A DNA stretch of 64,000 nucleotides from NCBI GenBank assembly GCA_027625915.1, contig JANTQA010000023.1, forward strand, positions 23,188,001-23,252,000, given 5' to 3'. This DNA is from Anaeramoeba flamelloides (lineage: Eukaryota > Metamonada > Anaeramoebidae). This document shows, in pieces, positions 1-12,007 of the stretch; within the stretch, counting starts at the first letter, position 1, and each line of letters opens with the position of its first letter. The position numbers and the translations under genes are program-made. The notes under the pieces are model-generated. The model was not told the origin of the DNA and searched no databases. It saw only the letters and a list, made by a program, of their open reading frames with translations.

Positions 1-986
1 TTAATTTTTTTTTTTTATTAATTGATATTACTTTTCATATTCAGGTTTTAGTAATGTTCCCAATTAAAAACCCCATTGAAATTTTTTTCCTTGTTTGACT
101 TTTTTTTCCAAATGATAAGTCGAAAAAAATCAAGATCTTCCCAAAACCAATAAACAATTTGACAGCGAAAATCTCGAAATTAATTTAGCTTTATTATTGA
201 ACTTTCAATATAAAAGTGTATTTTTAATAAAATTTAACCAACTAATAAATAATAAAATCAATTGGAATATAAAAGATTTAATCAAAGTAAAAAAGAAATA
301 TATATAATGAATTATTATATTCTACAAGTTGGAATTATTATGAGGTTTTCTTTGATTTAAAATAATGGAGGAAAATCAGAGATTTTATTAAATTATTTTG
401 AATTCTGGAAAACAGCAGTTATTTTTTCAAGATGAGATTCTTAATTGGAAGTGGGTAGTTAAAACCTAAACCCAACCATATTTTGTTTATAAGACAAGTA
501 TTATCCACTTTCCAATAAAAACCTCTGAAAAAATCGAGTTAGAACAAAAAGGGTTGGGTTTAAATTTTTATGTTATAAATACCAACTTACAATGAAGAAT
601 CTGATCAACTTAAAATTAAAAATTCCAAAAAAGTAGAAAATTTCATAGTTCTTCTGGATCTCAAGAGATTAAGATTCTAATTTATCTATGTTTTGATTTC
701 TAAGACTCCCTTTGTAGCTTTATTTTAGATAGTCCTTAATCGTTCGGGAAAAAAAAGTAAAAAAAACCAAAGCATTTGAGATTTCAACAGAGTTACTCTA
801 AGAATAAAAATAACTTTTCTTTTGGAAAGATGTATATTAACTTTTTGCTTGATTTACATAATTACCATACTGACAATAATTTTTTGTTTTTTTTATCGTT
901 TGGTGTCGTTATTGTGCAAAGTCAAAGAAAAAAAGTTTGAAACATTGACAAGAAAACAGCTTATAAAAAATGAAAAAGAATGATTA
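1..986. other. Intergenic DNA with a repeat fragment at 1-130
   Basis: No coding frame of convincing composition is visible here. Bases 1-130 match 52310-52440 over their length: a T-rich lead, TTACTTTTCAT, a TTTCAG-like step, a gap, CCAATTAAAA, then a CTTTTTTTCCA...AATGATAAGT end. This looks like the inner part and tip of a dispersed inverted-repeat element cut by the window edge. The remainder is AT-rich sequence in which I see nothing further. Confidence 0.5.
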
Positions 987-1256
987 TTAAAAACACTTTT
1001 CGATAACCGATGAATAATTCTGGTTTAAATATCTTGAAAAAGAAAGGAGAAATAAAAAGATTTTTTTACTTGTTTCTTGTTGTTGATTCTTTTTAAAAAT
1101 GCATTTTGAATGTTTTTTTTTTAAATAGTCTGTGTGTAATTTGTCTTCACAATTTTGGCAATAATTGACTTTGCATTCGAAACAACGAAAATCGCTTTCT
1201 TTTTTTAAACACATTTCACAAAAAGTATTTTCTTTTTGATTATTTGGTTTGTTCAT
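987..1256 (-). CDS. Small B-box zinc-finger protein (possibly the first exon of a longer gene)
   Basis: The first ATG is at 1256 and the frame runs 89 codons to TAA. An upstream in-frame TTG at 1292 is not a likely start. Residues about 13-50 hold a clear B-box zinc-binding pattern: CEMC, eight residues, CFEC, four residues, CQNC, then H after four residues and a second H after seven more. B-boxes bind two zincs and usually mediate protein contacts, often beside RING, coiled-coil or NHL parts. None of those is seen here. A possible splice donor (GTAAAA) lies inside the frame with the exon ending near 1070, so the C-terminal 28 residues, rich in Phe, Leu and Ser, may be read-through into an intron. 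I could not find a following exon between 1 and 986. It may be a solo B-box protein, a gene start, or a decayed copy. Confidence 0.55.
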   Translation of the reverse strand: MNKPNNQKENTFCEMCLKKESDFRCFECKVNYCQNCEDKLHTDYLKKKHSKCIFKKNQQQETSKKIFLFLLSFSRYLNQNYSSVIEKCF

Positions 1257-1634
1257 GTTATTTCTTTCAAAAAGAAAATGACCTTTTCTCAAGAAACAAA
1301 AAAAATAGTTTTGAAAATTAAAGAATAAAAAAATGAATAAATATTAGAAATACTGGACAAAAATCACAGAAAAATTACAGTCAATTTTTATACTTGATAA
1401 CATAATTTATTGTTATGTAACTGTTCGAAATTTTGAAAGATATTAAGAGATCTCAATTCAATACTGGAATTTGAATTATTAAATGGGAAAAATTTTGCTT
1501 TCATTTTCATATTTATCTTTTTCAAACAATATCACATTACTACCTTACAAACCACTTGGAGAACTCAATTTAGCCAAAGAAGACTCTGATAAAGGAAGTG
1601 AAAATTTTTTCCCATTTAGAAACTACAACCCGTA

Positions 1635-1892
1635 AACTTCAATTTAAAAGTTTTTACAAGTAAAACTTTTAAAAATATGTAATTTAAACAATGTTCCACT
1701 TTTCGGGTTTTCACAAAAAGATTTTCAGGATATTGAAAGCTGAACAAAATATTTTGCTTTTCGCTAACTTTCAAAAATTTCAATTAACTTCAAAAAGTTG
1801 TTATCTTTTGTTAATTATTATTTTTTACCCTTTTTTTGGCTTTTAAAAGTTTGGATCAAGTATTTGAAATTTCAAAAAATCTCAAAGAATAC
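1635..1892 (+). repeat. Dispersed repeat E, copy 1
   Basis: About 258 bp that match 2574-2835 in the same direction and 12110-12345 in the opposite direction. Shared landmarks include CAATTAA, TTATCTTTTGTTAATTATTA, TTTTTTACCCTTTTTTTGGC and AAAGTTT.GATCAAGTATTTGA. The copies differ by many substitutions and small indels, so they are not recent. No ORF of substance is present. In copies 2 and 3 the repeat abuts the hairpin-bearing unit. This fits one larger non-autonomous element, but its ends are not defined. Confidence 0.6.
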
Positions 1893-2379
1893 TGTAGTCA
1901 AAATAAAGCGTACAAAAAAGTTTGATTCGTGTTTCTCAATAAAAAGCGTGTTTTTTTGTTATAGAAGACCTATACATCAGCTGATCAAAGAAACCAACAA
2001 TAAACCCTAATTAAATATGATTATGGTTTTTTAAAGTTCATTTATTTCAAAAGAAATTCTAAAAATGAAGGATCAAATTGCAAAATTTATCTCAAAAATA
2101 GTGCGTATATCTTGATATGACAAACATTTTCCCAATCAAAAAAACAAAATTTATTCAAAAAAATTGAGAATATTATGAAAAATTTTCAACAAATTGCTGT
2201 ACTAATTTAAATTATACTGAAAATATCCAGACGTTTACTTTCAAAATTGATTTGAATTTAGGTATACTATTTCGTCATCGATTGGATGTTGCCTTGGAAA
2301 ATGAAGACAAAAAAGCATGGATTATATTTCGAAACACGAAATATTATTATTGGGCACGTATTAATTTGATCACTGTGTC

Positions 2380-2475
2380 ATAGACTGAAATCTTACAGAT
2401 TGTAGATCTGTAAGTTCGAAAAAGTCTTGAAACTGTTAGTATGGATTGTGCTATTCTTGTTGTGTACAGGATAGA
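2380..2475 (+). repeat. Hairpin-bearing repeat unit, copy 1
   Basis: Begins CATAGACTGAAATCTT and holds a 9-bp perfect inverted repeat, CTTACAGAT and ATCTGTAAG, around a TGTAG loop at about 2393-2415. Then come AGTCTTGAAA and TGGATTGTGCT. The same layout recurs at 2828-2930 (+) and 12008-12110 (-), with the stem kept but its sequence changed. Confidence 0.6.
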
Positions 2476-2573
2476 AATAGTACAAAAATTATGGGTCACT
2501 TTATTTTCTTTACAACACTTTTGTTTTTTTGAAATTGTTCAAAATTTTGAAAGGAATTACCAGATCAAAATTC

Positions 2574-2835
2574 AATAACTTTTAAATTTAATGGTTTTTA
2601 CAATTAAAACTTTTATATACATTTAATTTAAACAACTTTCCCTTTTAGGTTTTCATAAAAAGAGTTTCAGGTTTTTCAATAACAACAAATATTTTACTTT
2701 TTGAAATCTTTCAAAAATTTCAATTAATTTTAAAAAGTTATCTTTTGTTAATTATTATTTTTTACCCTTTTTTTGGCTTATAAAAGTTTGTATCAAGTAT
2801 TTGATATTTAAAAAAATATGAAAGAATACCATAGA
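2574..2835 (+). repeat. Dispersed repeat E, copy 2
   Basis: Direct-orientation copy of 1635-1892, with the same order of T-rich and A-rich landmarks and the same TTTTTTACCCTTTTTTTGGC core. It runs straight into the hairpin-bearing unit at 2828-2930. An inverted counterpart lies at 12110-12345 next to the third hairpin unit, so the two parts travel together. Confidence 0.6.
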
Positions 2836-2930
2836 CTGAAATCTTGAAGACTGCCAGTCTGAAAGTTCTACAAAGTCTTGAAAGTAAATGTTTGGATTGA
2901 GCTAAATTGTAGTGTAATATAAAATTTCTT
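2828..2930 (+). repeat. Hairpin-bearing repeat unit, copy 2
   Basis: Starts CATAGACTGAAATCTT like copy 1, then has AGACT-GCC-AGTCT as its stem-loop, followed by GAAAGTTCT, AAGTCTTGAAAG and TTTGGATTGAGCT. The stem differs in sequence from copy 1 but still pairs. Confidence 0.55.
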
Positions 2931-4366
2931 TGAAATTTGGAAGAAACTAATCCTCCTGGGTGATTTGTATTGTTTTATCTATACTATTTTCCTGGATCAC
3001 CGAGAAATTTTGTTTCTGAGAAAATAATCATTTATTTGAGAAGGGTGTAAATAACTCTTGCTTTTTACTTTAACCCATTACAAAAATTTTAGTATGCAAA
3101 AAATATTGGTTGATTGTAGAAATAAAAGAACAAACCAATAGAATGAAAACAACTTATAAACATGAAATAGGTTATAAAAAATTTTAAAAAATAATTATGA
3201 AAAAATTGAAAGAGTAAAAAGGAATTATGTAACACAAAACTGAGAAAAATTTCATTTTTTGAATTTTTTTAAAAAAATCATTTATTCTCTTGTAATTTTG
3301 CAAATATATACGAATTATTTCAAACCAAAATATTTAATATTTTTTAACCATTTACAATAATTTAAGATCAAACCTTTAAAGTCAATTTAAATCTGAGCCA
3401 AGAATATACGTGTTTCTTCGTATCTTCAAATACCCAACTCTAAAAAAAAAAAATGATAGTTAAATTTTTAATAATGGGTGAAAGATTGTCAACATAGGAT
3501 ATTTACTCCACTGTAGTTCCCAAATTTATTCAATTTTTGAAACTTTCAGAATCCTAAAAAATTCTTGTTGTTAAAATAACCCACATCAACATGATAAAAC
3601 CTTGTATGCAAATAAAAAAACTTGTTTCTTTGTTCTAGATTACTTCGAGATTAAATTGAAAACAGATGCTGACAAGAAATAATAAATATATATTGTTATA
3701 ACTTCTTATTTTTATTATTATTTAAATGGGGAATTTGATATATGAACAATTGTTTTTTTTTTTATTGATGAGGAAGTGTAAATAACACTCTGGGTGCCCT
3801 TTTACTAAAATGAACAATTGTTAATTTTTCCTAAAAAATAAAGACATTTTTGAGTGAAAAATGAAAGGGGTTTTAAAAAACTTTTCACTCACTATTAAAA
3901 ATGAAAAAATGAAAAAATGAAAAAAACATTAACACTGTTTTAATTGGGAACCTTAATTGAACCTTAAAATGAAAATTAGAATCAATTGATAATAGAAAAA
4001 ATTAATGATTAAAGACAAAATGGGGTGTTAAGCATAATCCCAGTTTTGTTAATACCATTCTTTTGGTATGGTTTTTTCTTTGATTGATCAATTAGTAAAA
4101 ATTTGTTCAAAAAAATTTAACTATTTTTGAGATCTCAGAAACAAATCATCAATTTTGATAAATCAAGTAGATTTAAATTGTATTTGTTGGGTTTATTGAA
4201 AATAATATAATGGATTATTATTTGAAGTTAATTGGTTTCTTCTTCTGTTAATTGATTTTACTTTTCAGTTTTTAAAGTAGATTTGGAATTTGAATTGTGT
4301 TTTAGCTGTTTTTTCAACATAAGGAAAAACAATTTTGAAGGAGAAAAAAAGAATATATTGAAAATA

Positions 4367-4561
4367 CAGTCAATTCGACTGTTAAGAAAAAATTTTTGAA
4401 ACAGATTTAAGGCATGTGAAAAATCTCAGAATTAAGGTACAAAATTCATATTCTAGTAAAATAATTTGTCAAAATAAAAAAAAAAAATGTGTTTTAATTT
4501 TGGATTGTTTTTCTTCCTTAAATTTTGTTGAAAATTGGTTTCTTAAAAGTGAAAGTCACTG
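4367..4561. mobile_element. Foldback MITE family C, decayed copy
   Basis: About 195 bp between TA dinucleotides (4365-4366 and 4562-4563). The left end reads CAGTCAATTCGACTGTTAAG and the right end GTGAAAGTCACTG, with the family's internal landmarks AAAATCTCA, TTAAGG, CAAAATTCA and TTCTAGTAAAATAATTTGT. Both arms have drifted more than in the 11033-11230 copy. It has no coding capacity. Confidence 0.65.
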
Positions 4562-7023
4562 TAATTAGTGGTTTAACAATACAAAAGTCATCTAAAAAAC
4601 TTAAAAACAAAAACAAATCGTAACTGGTGATAAATATTTTGTGTCCTGGGTTTTCGGGTATGTAAAAGAATGGAGTAAAATGTTTTTTACACTATTCTTT
4701 TTTATTTTTGGAAACCTAACGGCGGTTTTTTTTATTTTACTTTTTGAAATAAATCAAATTTTTTTTTAATATTCTATTTTATTACAAAAATAAAAAAAAA
4801 AACTAACTGAAGTGTCCGTCAAGTGTCGTAGAGTACATAGGATTCTTATGGTTTTCTATTTTAATTATAAAGTGTTCTAGGTTTTTTTCCTATTTGAAAT
4901 AAATAGAAAATTTTAATAAATTTTCAGTTTAGTACAAAAAGTAAAAAAAAACCTAACGAAAATCTATCGATTTTCCAAATAAATAGAAAACTCAAGAAAA
5001 ATTAACGGCGTTTTTTTTTTTAATTTCAGAAATTAAAAGAAAATTTTTGAAATTTTCTTTTTATTTTTTAAATTAAAAAAAAGCTAATGGTGTTTTCCAG
5101 AATTTAAAAGAATGGAGAAAAATCAAGGATTTTACTCAATTCTTTTGAATTTTGAAAAACCTAACGAAAAATCAAAAAATAATTTTTTTCCAATTTAAAA
5201 GAAAATTTACAAAATTAAATAATTCATTCAACTTTTGAAAAATATTTATCAGATTTAAAATACTTTTTAAAAAATCGATTATAAACTCTTAGCTGTGAAA
5301 TAACAATTTTTAGTATTTTTTATTATCGAATTTCTAAAATAATCGTAATTGGAAAATTGGATTTTTCAACTCAAATTGTCGAATATCTTTCGAGATAATT
5401 TTAAATAAAAGATCTCTTATTCATAAATAGTAATTTTTTTTTAATTAACTTATAAAAAGTGGAAAATTAACTACTTTTTGATTTTTTTTTAAAAAAAAAT
5501 TTTTTCCTGAATATGATCGATTACAGATGGTAACCAATATCTATTTTCACCATCATATTAATTTGGATGTAACCATATTTATTTATTTATTACAATAATA
5601 CCAACAGAAATTATATTCCACAAGTGAATAGGTTTTAATAATTTCAAAAGAAATTCTTATATTAATTTTTCATTAATTTTCAATTAATATTTATTTATAT
5701 TTTCATCCATATTTAGAGAGGGTTAAATTTTAAATTTCAAAAATATAAACCTCAACTTCACTAAACTGTTTTTAAAGTTTGGAAAATATAATATTAAAAA
5801 GATAAAATGTTTTGTTATTATCACTTTTTTTAATTTGAGACCTCATAATTATTGATTTTTTTAAAATTTTTAGTTTTGAAACTTTATCCTTAATTTAAAA
5901 AATAATTTGTTTTTAAAAACAATTTCAAGTCATACCCAGTTAAAGAAAGTAAATGAAGGTGTAAAAAAAAAAAATGTTTTTATAATTTCTCAAAAGTAGC
6001 TTCAAAAATGGGAAAGATGTAAAAATCACTGTTTCTTACATTAATTGTATAACAATACCAAGTTTGTACAACAAAAGTCCACCCATTAATAACTTTGGGG
6101 TTTTAGTAATTTTATTAAGATTCTCAAAAATAAACAAAATTCAAGTTCAAATTACCATACTGGAAAAAAAGTTTCCAAAAGAAAAAATTTTTCAAATGGA
6201 AAATAATTGTCAAATCTGTTTTAATTGTAAGACGGTAATAAGTGTTCTAATTTTGAAATATTTTTTATGGTCTATTTTTGACTTGGTTTTAAAACAATAA
6301 CCAAATCCAAAAATTAGATTGATTATTGGAACTAAAAAAAAAAAAAATCAAAACAACAAATTATACCAAAAATTAAGCATGTTAAATCTTCCCATCTTTG
6401 AAATTCAAATTGTAAACATTTGGGAAAAGTGAATTTTTTATATGGGTTTTACTGCTATGATTTTGCTATTCAGGTGAAATTGGCATTAAGATCTTGGCAA
6501 ACACATAAATCAAGTTTACCCATTTTGAATTTCAGATATCTTCATTGATAAGTGAACAATAAGTAAAAAAATAATTTGAAAAATTTTTCTTTTCAAAAAC
6601 ATCTACAAATTTTTTCCAATTTAACAATTTTTTTCGATTTGACAATTTTTGAACAGAACAATTACGAGTTTTTGGGTCAAATAAAAAGTCTATCTTTGCA
6701 ATTTTTCAAACTTGTTTAATATGACCCTATTTTGAGAAAAAAGTAAACCCAAAGAGAAAACAACTCACCACTATTGTTTGAGTGATCATTTTCATCTTGA
6801 CAAATTACAAAAACCTTCTTTGAAAAATTTAATATTTTCACATTAAAATGATAAACCAGACTGTTTTTTTCTTGAAACAGTTTTGTCTTCGTTAGACTTT
6901 TTTCCAGTTTTTTGAATCTGATAATTATTATTTAGGGTTTATTTTTTAGTTTTTCCTTCCAACATAATTTCAACCAACCGTCCAACAAGAAAACCAAACC
7001 AAACCAAATCATAATAAAAATTG

Positions 7024-8643
7024 ATGAGCATTGTTTTAGTTCATAAAGCAATAATTACAAAAAATACAAAAAAGCTTTTAGAATATCTCAAGGAAAACGG
7101 AGAATTGGTTAATCAGAGGGGCAGCTCAGGCAAAACTCCACTTCACATTGCCTGTCAAACAAACAATTTAAAATGTGTGAGTCTGTTGATCGAAAAAGGA
7201 GCAAATATTTCCGAGAAGACAGACCATGACGAAACCCTTCTACACCTCAGTGCAAAGTCCGCTCCAGAGTGCTTGATGAAAGTGCTGATGGTTATGAACA
7301 AAAAAAAACTGTCTTTTATTGATTCAGTTGACAAATACGGGAGGACTGCACTTCACATTGGTTCACAGTATGGCAACAAAAAGACTGTTTTCCTGCTCTT
7401 GTCACATGGCGCCAACCCGTTGATTAAAGATCGAATTAAAAAACAGACTCCCTTGGATTTGGCGCTTTCGTTTGGGTTTGTTGATTTGGAAATTATTATC
7501 CGACCTTTTGGTGGAACAACTTCGATCAAACCCCAAGAGGAAAAAGAACAAGTACATGAAAATGAAAACGAAAATGAAAACGAAAATGAAAACATAAATG
7601 AAAAAGAAAAAAAAAAAAGACATTGGAAGATAAAGCGATCAAAGTCAAACAAAAAGACCAAGATTTCACATTTCCCACAAAATGAACTTTTAAAACAAAA
7701 CAAATCAAAAATTATTCACAATTTGCTTCGTAATAAGACCGAAAAAGATCTTTTTACAAATGACAAATTGATTCTTCATGACTTTATCGTCAATAATACC
7801 TTACAAACAACATTTGAATTATTAAAAGCAAACAGGGCTGATCTAAATTATCAAAATTCAAAAGGGATAAGCCCTTTACACTTGGCGGCGAAAAACAATT
7901 TAGAAAAGATGGTTGGGATGTTGCTTTCCTTTGGGTGCGACCTAAACCTTCAAGATCAGAAAAGCTATGGAGCAATCCATTATTGCATCAATAATGTCAG
8001 GATGCTCAGGATGCTGTTAAATTTCGCTCCAAAGATCGATTTGGTTACCAAAAAAAAGGAAACGGCCTTATTTTTGTGTTGCCAAGGCGGGCATTTAGAG
8101 CAAGCTGAAATTTTACTCCGACACGGATCAAATATTGATCACCAAAATGAGATTTTAGACACACCATTAATCCACGCAATCAAGCACGGGCAGTTTAGTA
8201 TTGTTGATTTGCTATTAAAAAAATGTTGTAACCAATTTATCAAAAATGAAGAGGGATTGACGGCGATCGAATACGCCGCCAAAGAAGGCAAAAACGGATT
8301 TGTATTTAAGTTATTGGAGAATTTTAATGATCTTCAGAGATTTACAAAGGTCTTCCCATTTAAATACGCCTTAGCAAACGGGCACATACAACTGGCAAAC
8401 ATTTTAAAAAAGGATTACCAAAGGGTTTCCGCCTTAAATTCTTGGTTTAGAATTCAACAGAATTATATTGCACAATTAAACAAATACAAAGAAAATATTT
8501 CAAAATGCTTAAGTTATTTAAAAAATCAGAATAATCACAATAAAAATAAGAATAATATTAATAATAATAACAACGATGATAACAACAACAGCAGCAGCAA
8601 TAAAAACAACAACAACAACAACAAAAACAACAACAGCAGCAGC

Positions 8644-8690
<47 letters not shown>

Positions 8691-10227
8691 AAACAGCAAC
8701 AGCAACAACAACAACAACAAAAACGACATCATCATCATCGACAACAACCACACCACCAATTATGATGCCATTAATCAAATAAAAAACAACAAAAAACAAA
8801 AACAAAATAATAATGAAAAATTATATTTTTGTATTGAAAAAATTAATAGCTTATTAAAATTATTTTTAGAAGAAGGAGGGATGATTTTAAATGAATTAAA
8901 AGAAATAATTACAAAACCCAATGGCATTGATTTCAATTCAACTATTTTTTTAATCAAAATGAATAAATCTTTATCAAACCACACAAATTATTGTAGATTA
9001 TTCAAAAGATTTGGGAAATATTTTTATAAATTTTTACTTACAAATAACCAAGAATTTACAAATGAAATGAAAAAATATTTTCTCAAGCCGATCAGACATA
9101 TTGGTATTCTGAATAAGATTTTAATGGACATTTATATGAACCGCAATGCTAAGCATTCTCTAGGATCAACGGACATTATTAAAATCAAAGGCCTATTAAT
9201 TAAATTAAAAATGGCAATGAACGAAAAAAGCAATATTGAAAACCTTTGTTCCCAATTAAATAATTTGTCGATTGTTGATAATTTAATTCAGATAGAGGAA
9301 TCATTTTTAACTGATAAAAGAAGTTTAATTTGGCAAGAAATTGTAAATGTTAAATTACTCTGGTCAAAGGCAAATAAAAAGAAGGCGGTGAATAATAGCA
9401 ACAAGGATCGAAAAAATGAAAACAACAACAATGATAGCAATAATGATAAAAGTAATGATGAATACAAATTACCGAATGAACCGCTTGGAAATATCAATGC
9501 TAATAACCAATTTGACGAGACTCTAAATTCAAAGAGAACTTCACAGATCAGGAAACAAGTATTTGATATCAATCATTTCCGATCTAATCAGCAATTTGAA
9601 AAGCAAACCAAAAATAGAATCCCATTTAAATCTAATGTTTTATTATTCAACGACTCCATATTTTTTTTGAAAAAAATTAACAATTGTTGGATTATCTGGA
9701 AAATTATAAAATTAATAAATTGTTGGATATTGCCTTCAAAGCAAGCAAATGAATTTTCTTTCTTCGCTTCATCATTTTCACTTTTGATCACTTGCCAATC
9801 AAAGCAATCAACCCAAACATGGGTTAGTCTAATTCAAAATTTGACAAATAAGATCTCAACAAAATCAACAAAATCAACAAAATCAATCTTAAAATCAATG
9901 AAAAAATCAAGTAAAGTTTTCCAATGCAAACTAATATATTTTACAGGCAAAAAAGTTAATATCCAGCATGTGCTAGTTGTTGATCATTCTTATGAGGAAT
10001 TGAAAAAAAATTGTATTTCTCATTTGCAATATCTTATTAAAATAAAAAAAAATATTTTCTTGCATGAATGCAACATCCGCTTTATTGCCAATGTCATTTT
10101 TCGAAACGTTTTTGAAAAGTCAATTTCTCCTTTAACCTATACACATTTCCCAGTTAAACCCTTTCAAAAGGAAACAAAGAAATCCTTTGAAATTTATAAA
10201 AATAAAATTTTAAAAAAATTAATATAA
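7024..10227 (+). CDS. Ankyrin-repeat RhoGEF (DH-PH) protein
   Basis: Uninterrupted frame of 1067 residues from ATG 7024 to TAA; the TTG codon just before is not needed. Two ankyrin blocks are visible, residues about 1-150 (GKTPLHIACQ, GRTALHIGSQ, TPLDLALS) and about 255-465 (GISPLHLAAK, LDTPLIHAIK, LTAIEYAAK), separated by an EN/K-rich linker. A Dbl-homology fold follows (about 475-790), with YFLKPIRHIGILNKIL resembling the CR3 helix of RhoGEFs. It is interrupted near its start by about 100 residues of Asn-rich sequence (500-598). A PH domain at about 845-940 has the typical NVLLFNDSIFFLKK strand and a tryptophan helix (TWVSLIQN). The last 100 residues form another folded-looking segment I do not recognise. 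RhoGEFs load GTP on Rho-family GTPases, usually at membranes. The lack of introns is notable beside its neighbours. Confidence 0.85.
8521..8818 (+). repeat. Asn-codon (AAC/AAT) low-complexity tract inside the RhoGEF gene
   Basis: About 300 bp of AAC and AAT codons with scattered AGC (Ser) and AAA (Lys). It encodes a poly-Asn/Ser stretch in the first helix region of the DH domain. Both strands and the other frames are also open here because the repeat has no stop codons, which explains the poly-Val, poly-Leu and poly-Thr frames over the same bases. Confidence 0.85.
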
Positions 10228-11032
10228 CTTATTCTCTAATTTATATATTCTTGTATTTATAATATTTCTTTATTGAAAAAAAAAAAAAAAAAAAAAAAAC
10301 TACTACATTGTTTTTTATTTCTGATAAAATATTGCATTTTTTTTTTTTTATATTTTTTTTCAATTAATTATTAAAAATTGTATACTAATAAATTAATAAA
10401 TTTTATAAAAATTTTCCATTCAAAATAAAATTTATTTTAATTATTGATCATTTTTTCTATAAATAAAATAGCCTCAAAATAAATTAATAGTTTTTTTTGT
10501 TTTTTTATTTTTTATTTTTTTTTTTTTTGGCAAATATACAACTTTTTTTCAAACATAGTGGCACAATTTAATTGAGGAAATTAATAAATTCTACGAATTT
10601 AATTCAAATATTCTTTTGAAAAATAAATTTTCAATTTTTAGATTTGATCTTTTATTCAAATTTGTTTTCAAATATTTTTTTTTTGATTTTTTTCTTTTAC
10701 TACTGTTCTTTTGTTCTTTTATTTTTTTTTTCTTTTGTTTTCTTTTTATATTTTTATTTATAAAGTTAATTTGATTAAAAAAAAAATATTTAAAAACCCA
10801 AAATAAAATAAAGAAATTTGAGGTTATGATTTTGTTTTTTCAAATTTAGAACATATCCTATAAAAAAAGCTTTTTTTTTTTTTTTATCTATTTTGAAGAT
10901 AGAAAATTACTTTTTAGAGTATCCTAATATATATACCACCTTTTAGAAATTGTGTTAAGGACGATAATTTTATCATCGTATACTAATTCTAATATAAATG
11001 ATGAGCACTTTTTATTCATAATACCAATATTA

Positions 11033-11230
11033 CAGTCAGTTCCACTTTTAAGATACAAACTTTCAACGAAATTTAAGGCACAATAAAAATCTCAAATTAA
11101 GGCACAAAATTCAAATTCTAGTAAAAATAAATTGTAAAAAAAAAAATTTACAAATTTTGTGCCTTAATTTGAGATTTTTTTGTGCCTTAAATTTCGTTGA
11201 AAGTTTGTGCCTTAAAAGTGAAACTGACTG
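11033..11230. mobile_element. Foldback MITE family C, best preserved copy
   Basis: 198 bp flanked by TA on both sides (11031-11032 and 11231-11232). Nearly the whole element is an inverted repeat with arms of about 80 bp: CAGTCAGTTCCACTTTTAAG at the left and its complement CTTAAAAGTGAAACTGACTG at the right. Inside the arms are TTTCAACGAAATTTAAGGCA and AATCTCAAATTAAGGCACAA. CAGT ends with a TA duplication are typical of Tc1/mariner-type non-autonomous elements. It carries no ORF of its own. Related copies are at 4367, 42605 and 62619. Confidence 0.8.
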
Positions 11231-12007
11231 TAGAAAGACTATAATAAAATTAGATCCTAACAATAAAGTAATAATAGATTTTCAAATAAACGTTGTTTCT
11301 GTCAAAGAGTCCAAAAATTATTTTAAAATACCAATTATTTTTGAGAAACAACCCTTGACAAATAAAATGGAGATAAGTAGAATAATATACATCATTGGGG
11401 AATAATTGATATCACGTCTAAAAGAGACAAAACTAACCAATTATTATATTTTCTTGAAAATTGAAAAAACCAAATTCTTAGTTATACAAGTGAGAAAAAC
11501 AACAATGTTGATTTTAACTTTCGATTGAAGATCAAAGATTATTCCAATCGAAATCAAATAGCTTTTTGAAGGAAAATATCAAAAAAAAAAAAAAAATAAA
11601 TAAATTTTCAAGCACAATTTCAAATTTTAATAAAAGATATACTTGTAAAAGTGACTATAAAATTTCATTATTTCCATTCCAAATTATTAAACATAAAACA
11701 TTTCCTCAACTTTATTCACAATATTTTTTTAAAATAAAATTTTTGTTTGATATTAATGAAAGGTATTATTGTCAAAATGTTGGAATTTGTGAAAATTTAA
11801 CATTTTTTTAGTATATGAAATTCTCGGTTTTTATAATTTAATGGAAATGAAGGAATTTTTACAAAGGCTTTTTAATGTACAATTTCCCCATTTTCACTTG
11901 AAAATGATGACCTTAAGTCCTGATATTATTCTATTTTATCTTTTTGCACCCAAAGATAATTATTACCTCGATTGATATATTTTTTCATATTTCAATGTTT
12001 AGAAATA

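Larger units (their letters stand above)
1257..7023. other. 5.8-kb gene-poor stretch filled with dispersed repeats
   Basis: No convincing gene is present. The stretch holds a direct repeat (about 1635-1892 and 2574-2835), two copies of a roughly 100-bp hairpin-bearing repeat (2380-2475 and 2828-2930), sequence 2240-2345 that recurs inverted at 43254-43372, sequence 1930-2020 that recurs inverted at 43590-43670, and a decayed foldback element at 4367-4561. Short open frames at 1798-2010 and 6064-6300 lack homology signs and start with TTG. In 4600-7000 I see only AT-rich sequence. The last 60 bases before the ankyrin-RhoGEF start are unusually rich in C and A (AACCAAACCAAACC). Confidence 0.5.

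Noticed and set aside
6064-6300. 78-codon frame with CQICFNC, suggesting a zinc finger
   Set aside because: It begins at TTG, has one CxxC-type cluster only and is surrounded by non-coding AT-rich sequence.
8518-8805. Poly-Val, poly-Leu and poly-Thr frames over the Asn tract
   Set aside because: They arise because AAC/AAT repeats contain no stop in any frame. The RhoGEF frame explains the sequence.
10276-10299. The 24-base poly(A) run after the intronless RhoGEF gene as proof of a retrogene
   Set aside because: Similar A- and T-runs occur throughout the window, no target duplication is visible, and UTP6 is also intronless without such a tail.
11157-11405. 82-codon plus-strand frame
   Set aside because: Its first third is the right arm of foldback element C, and the rest shows no family features.
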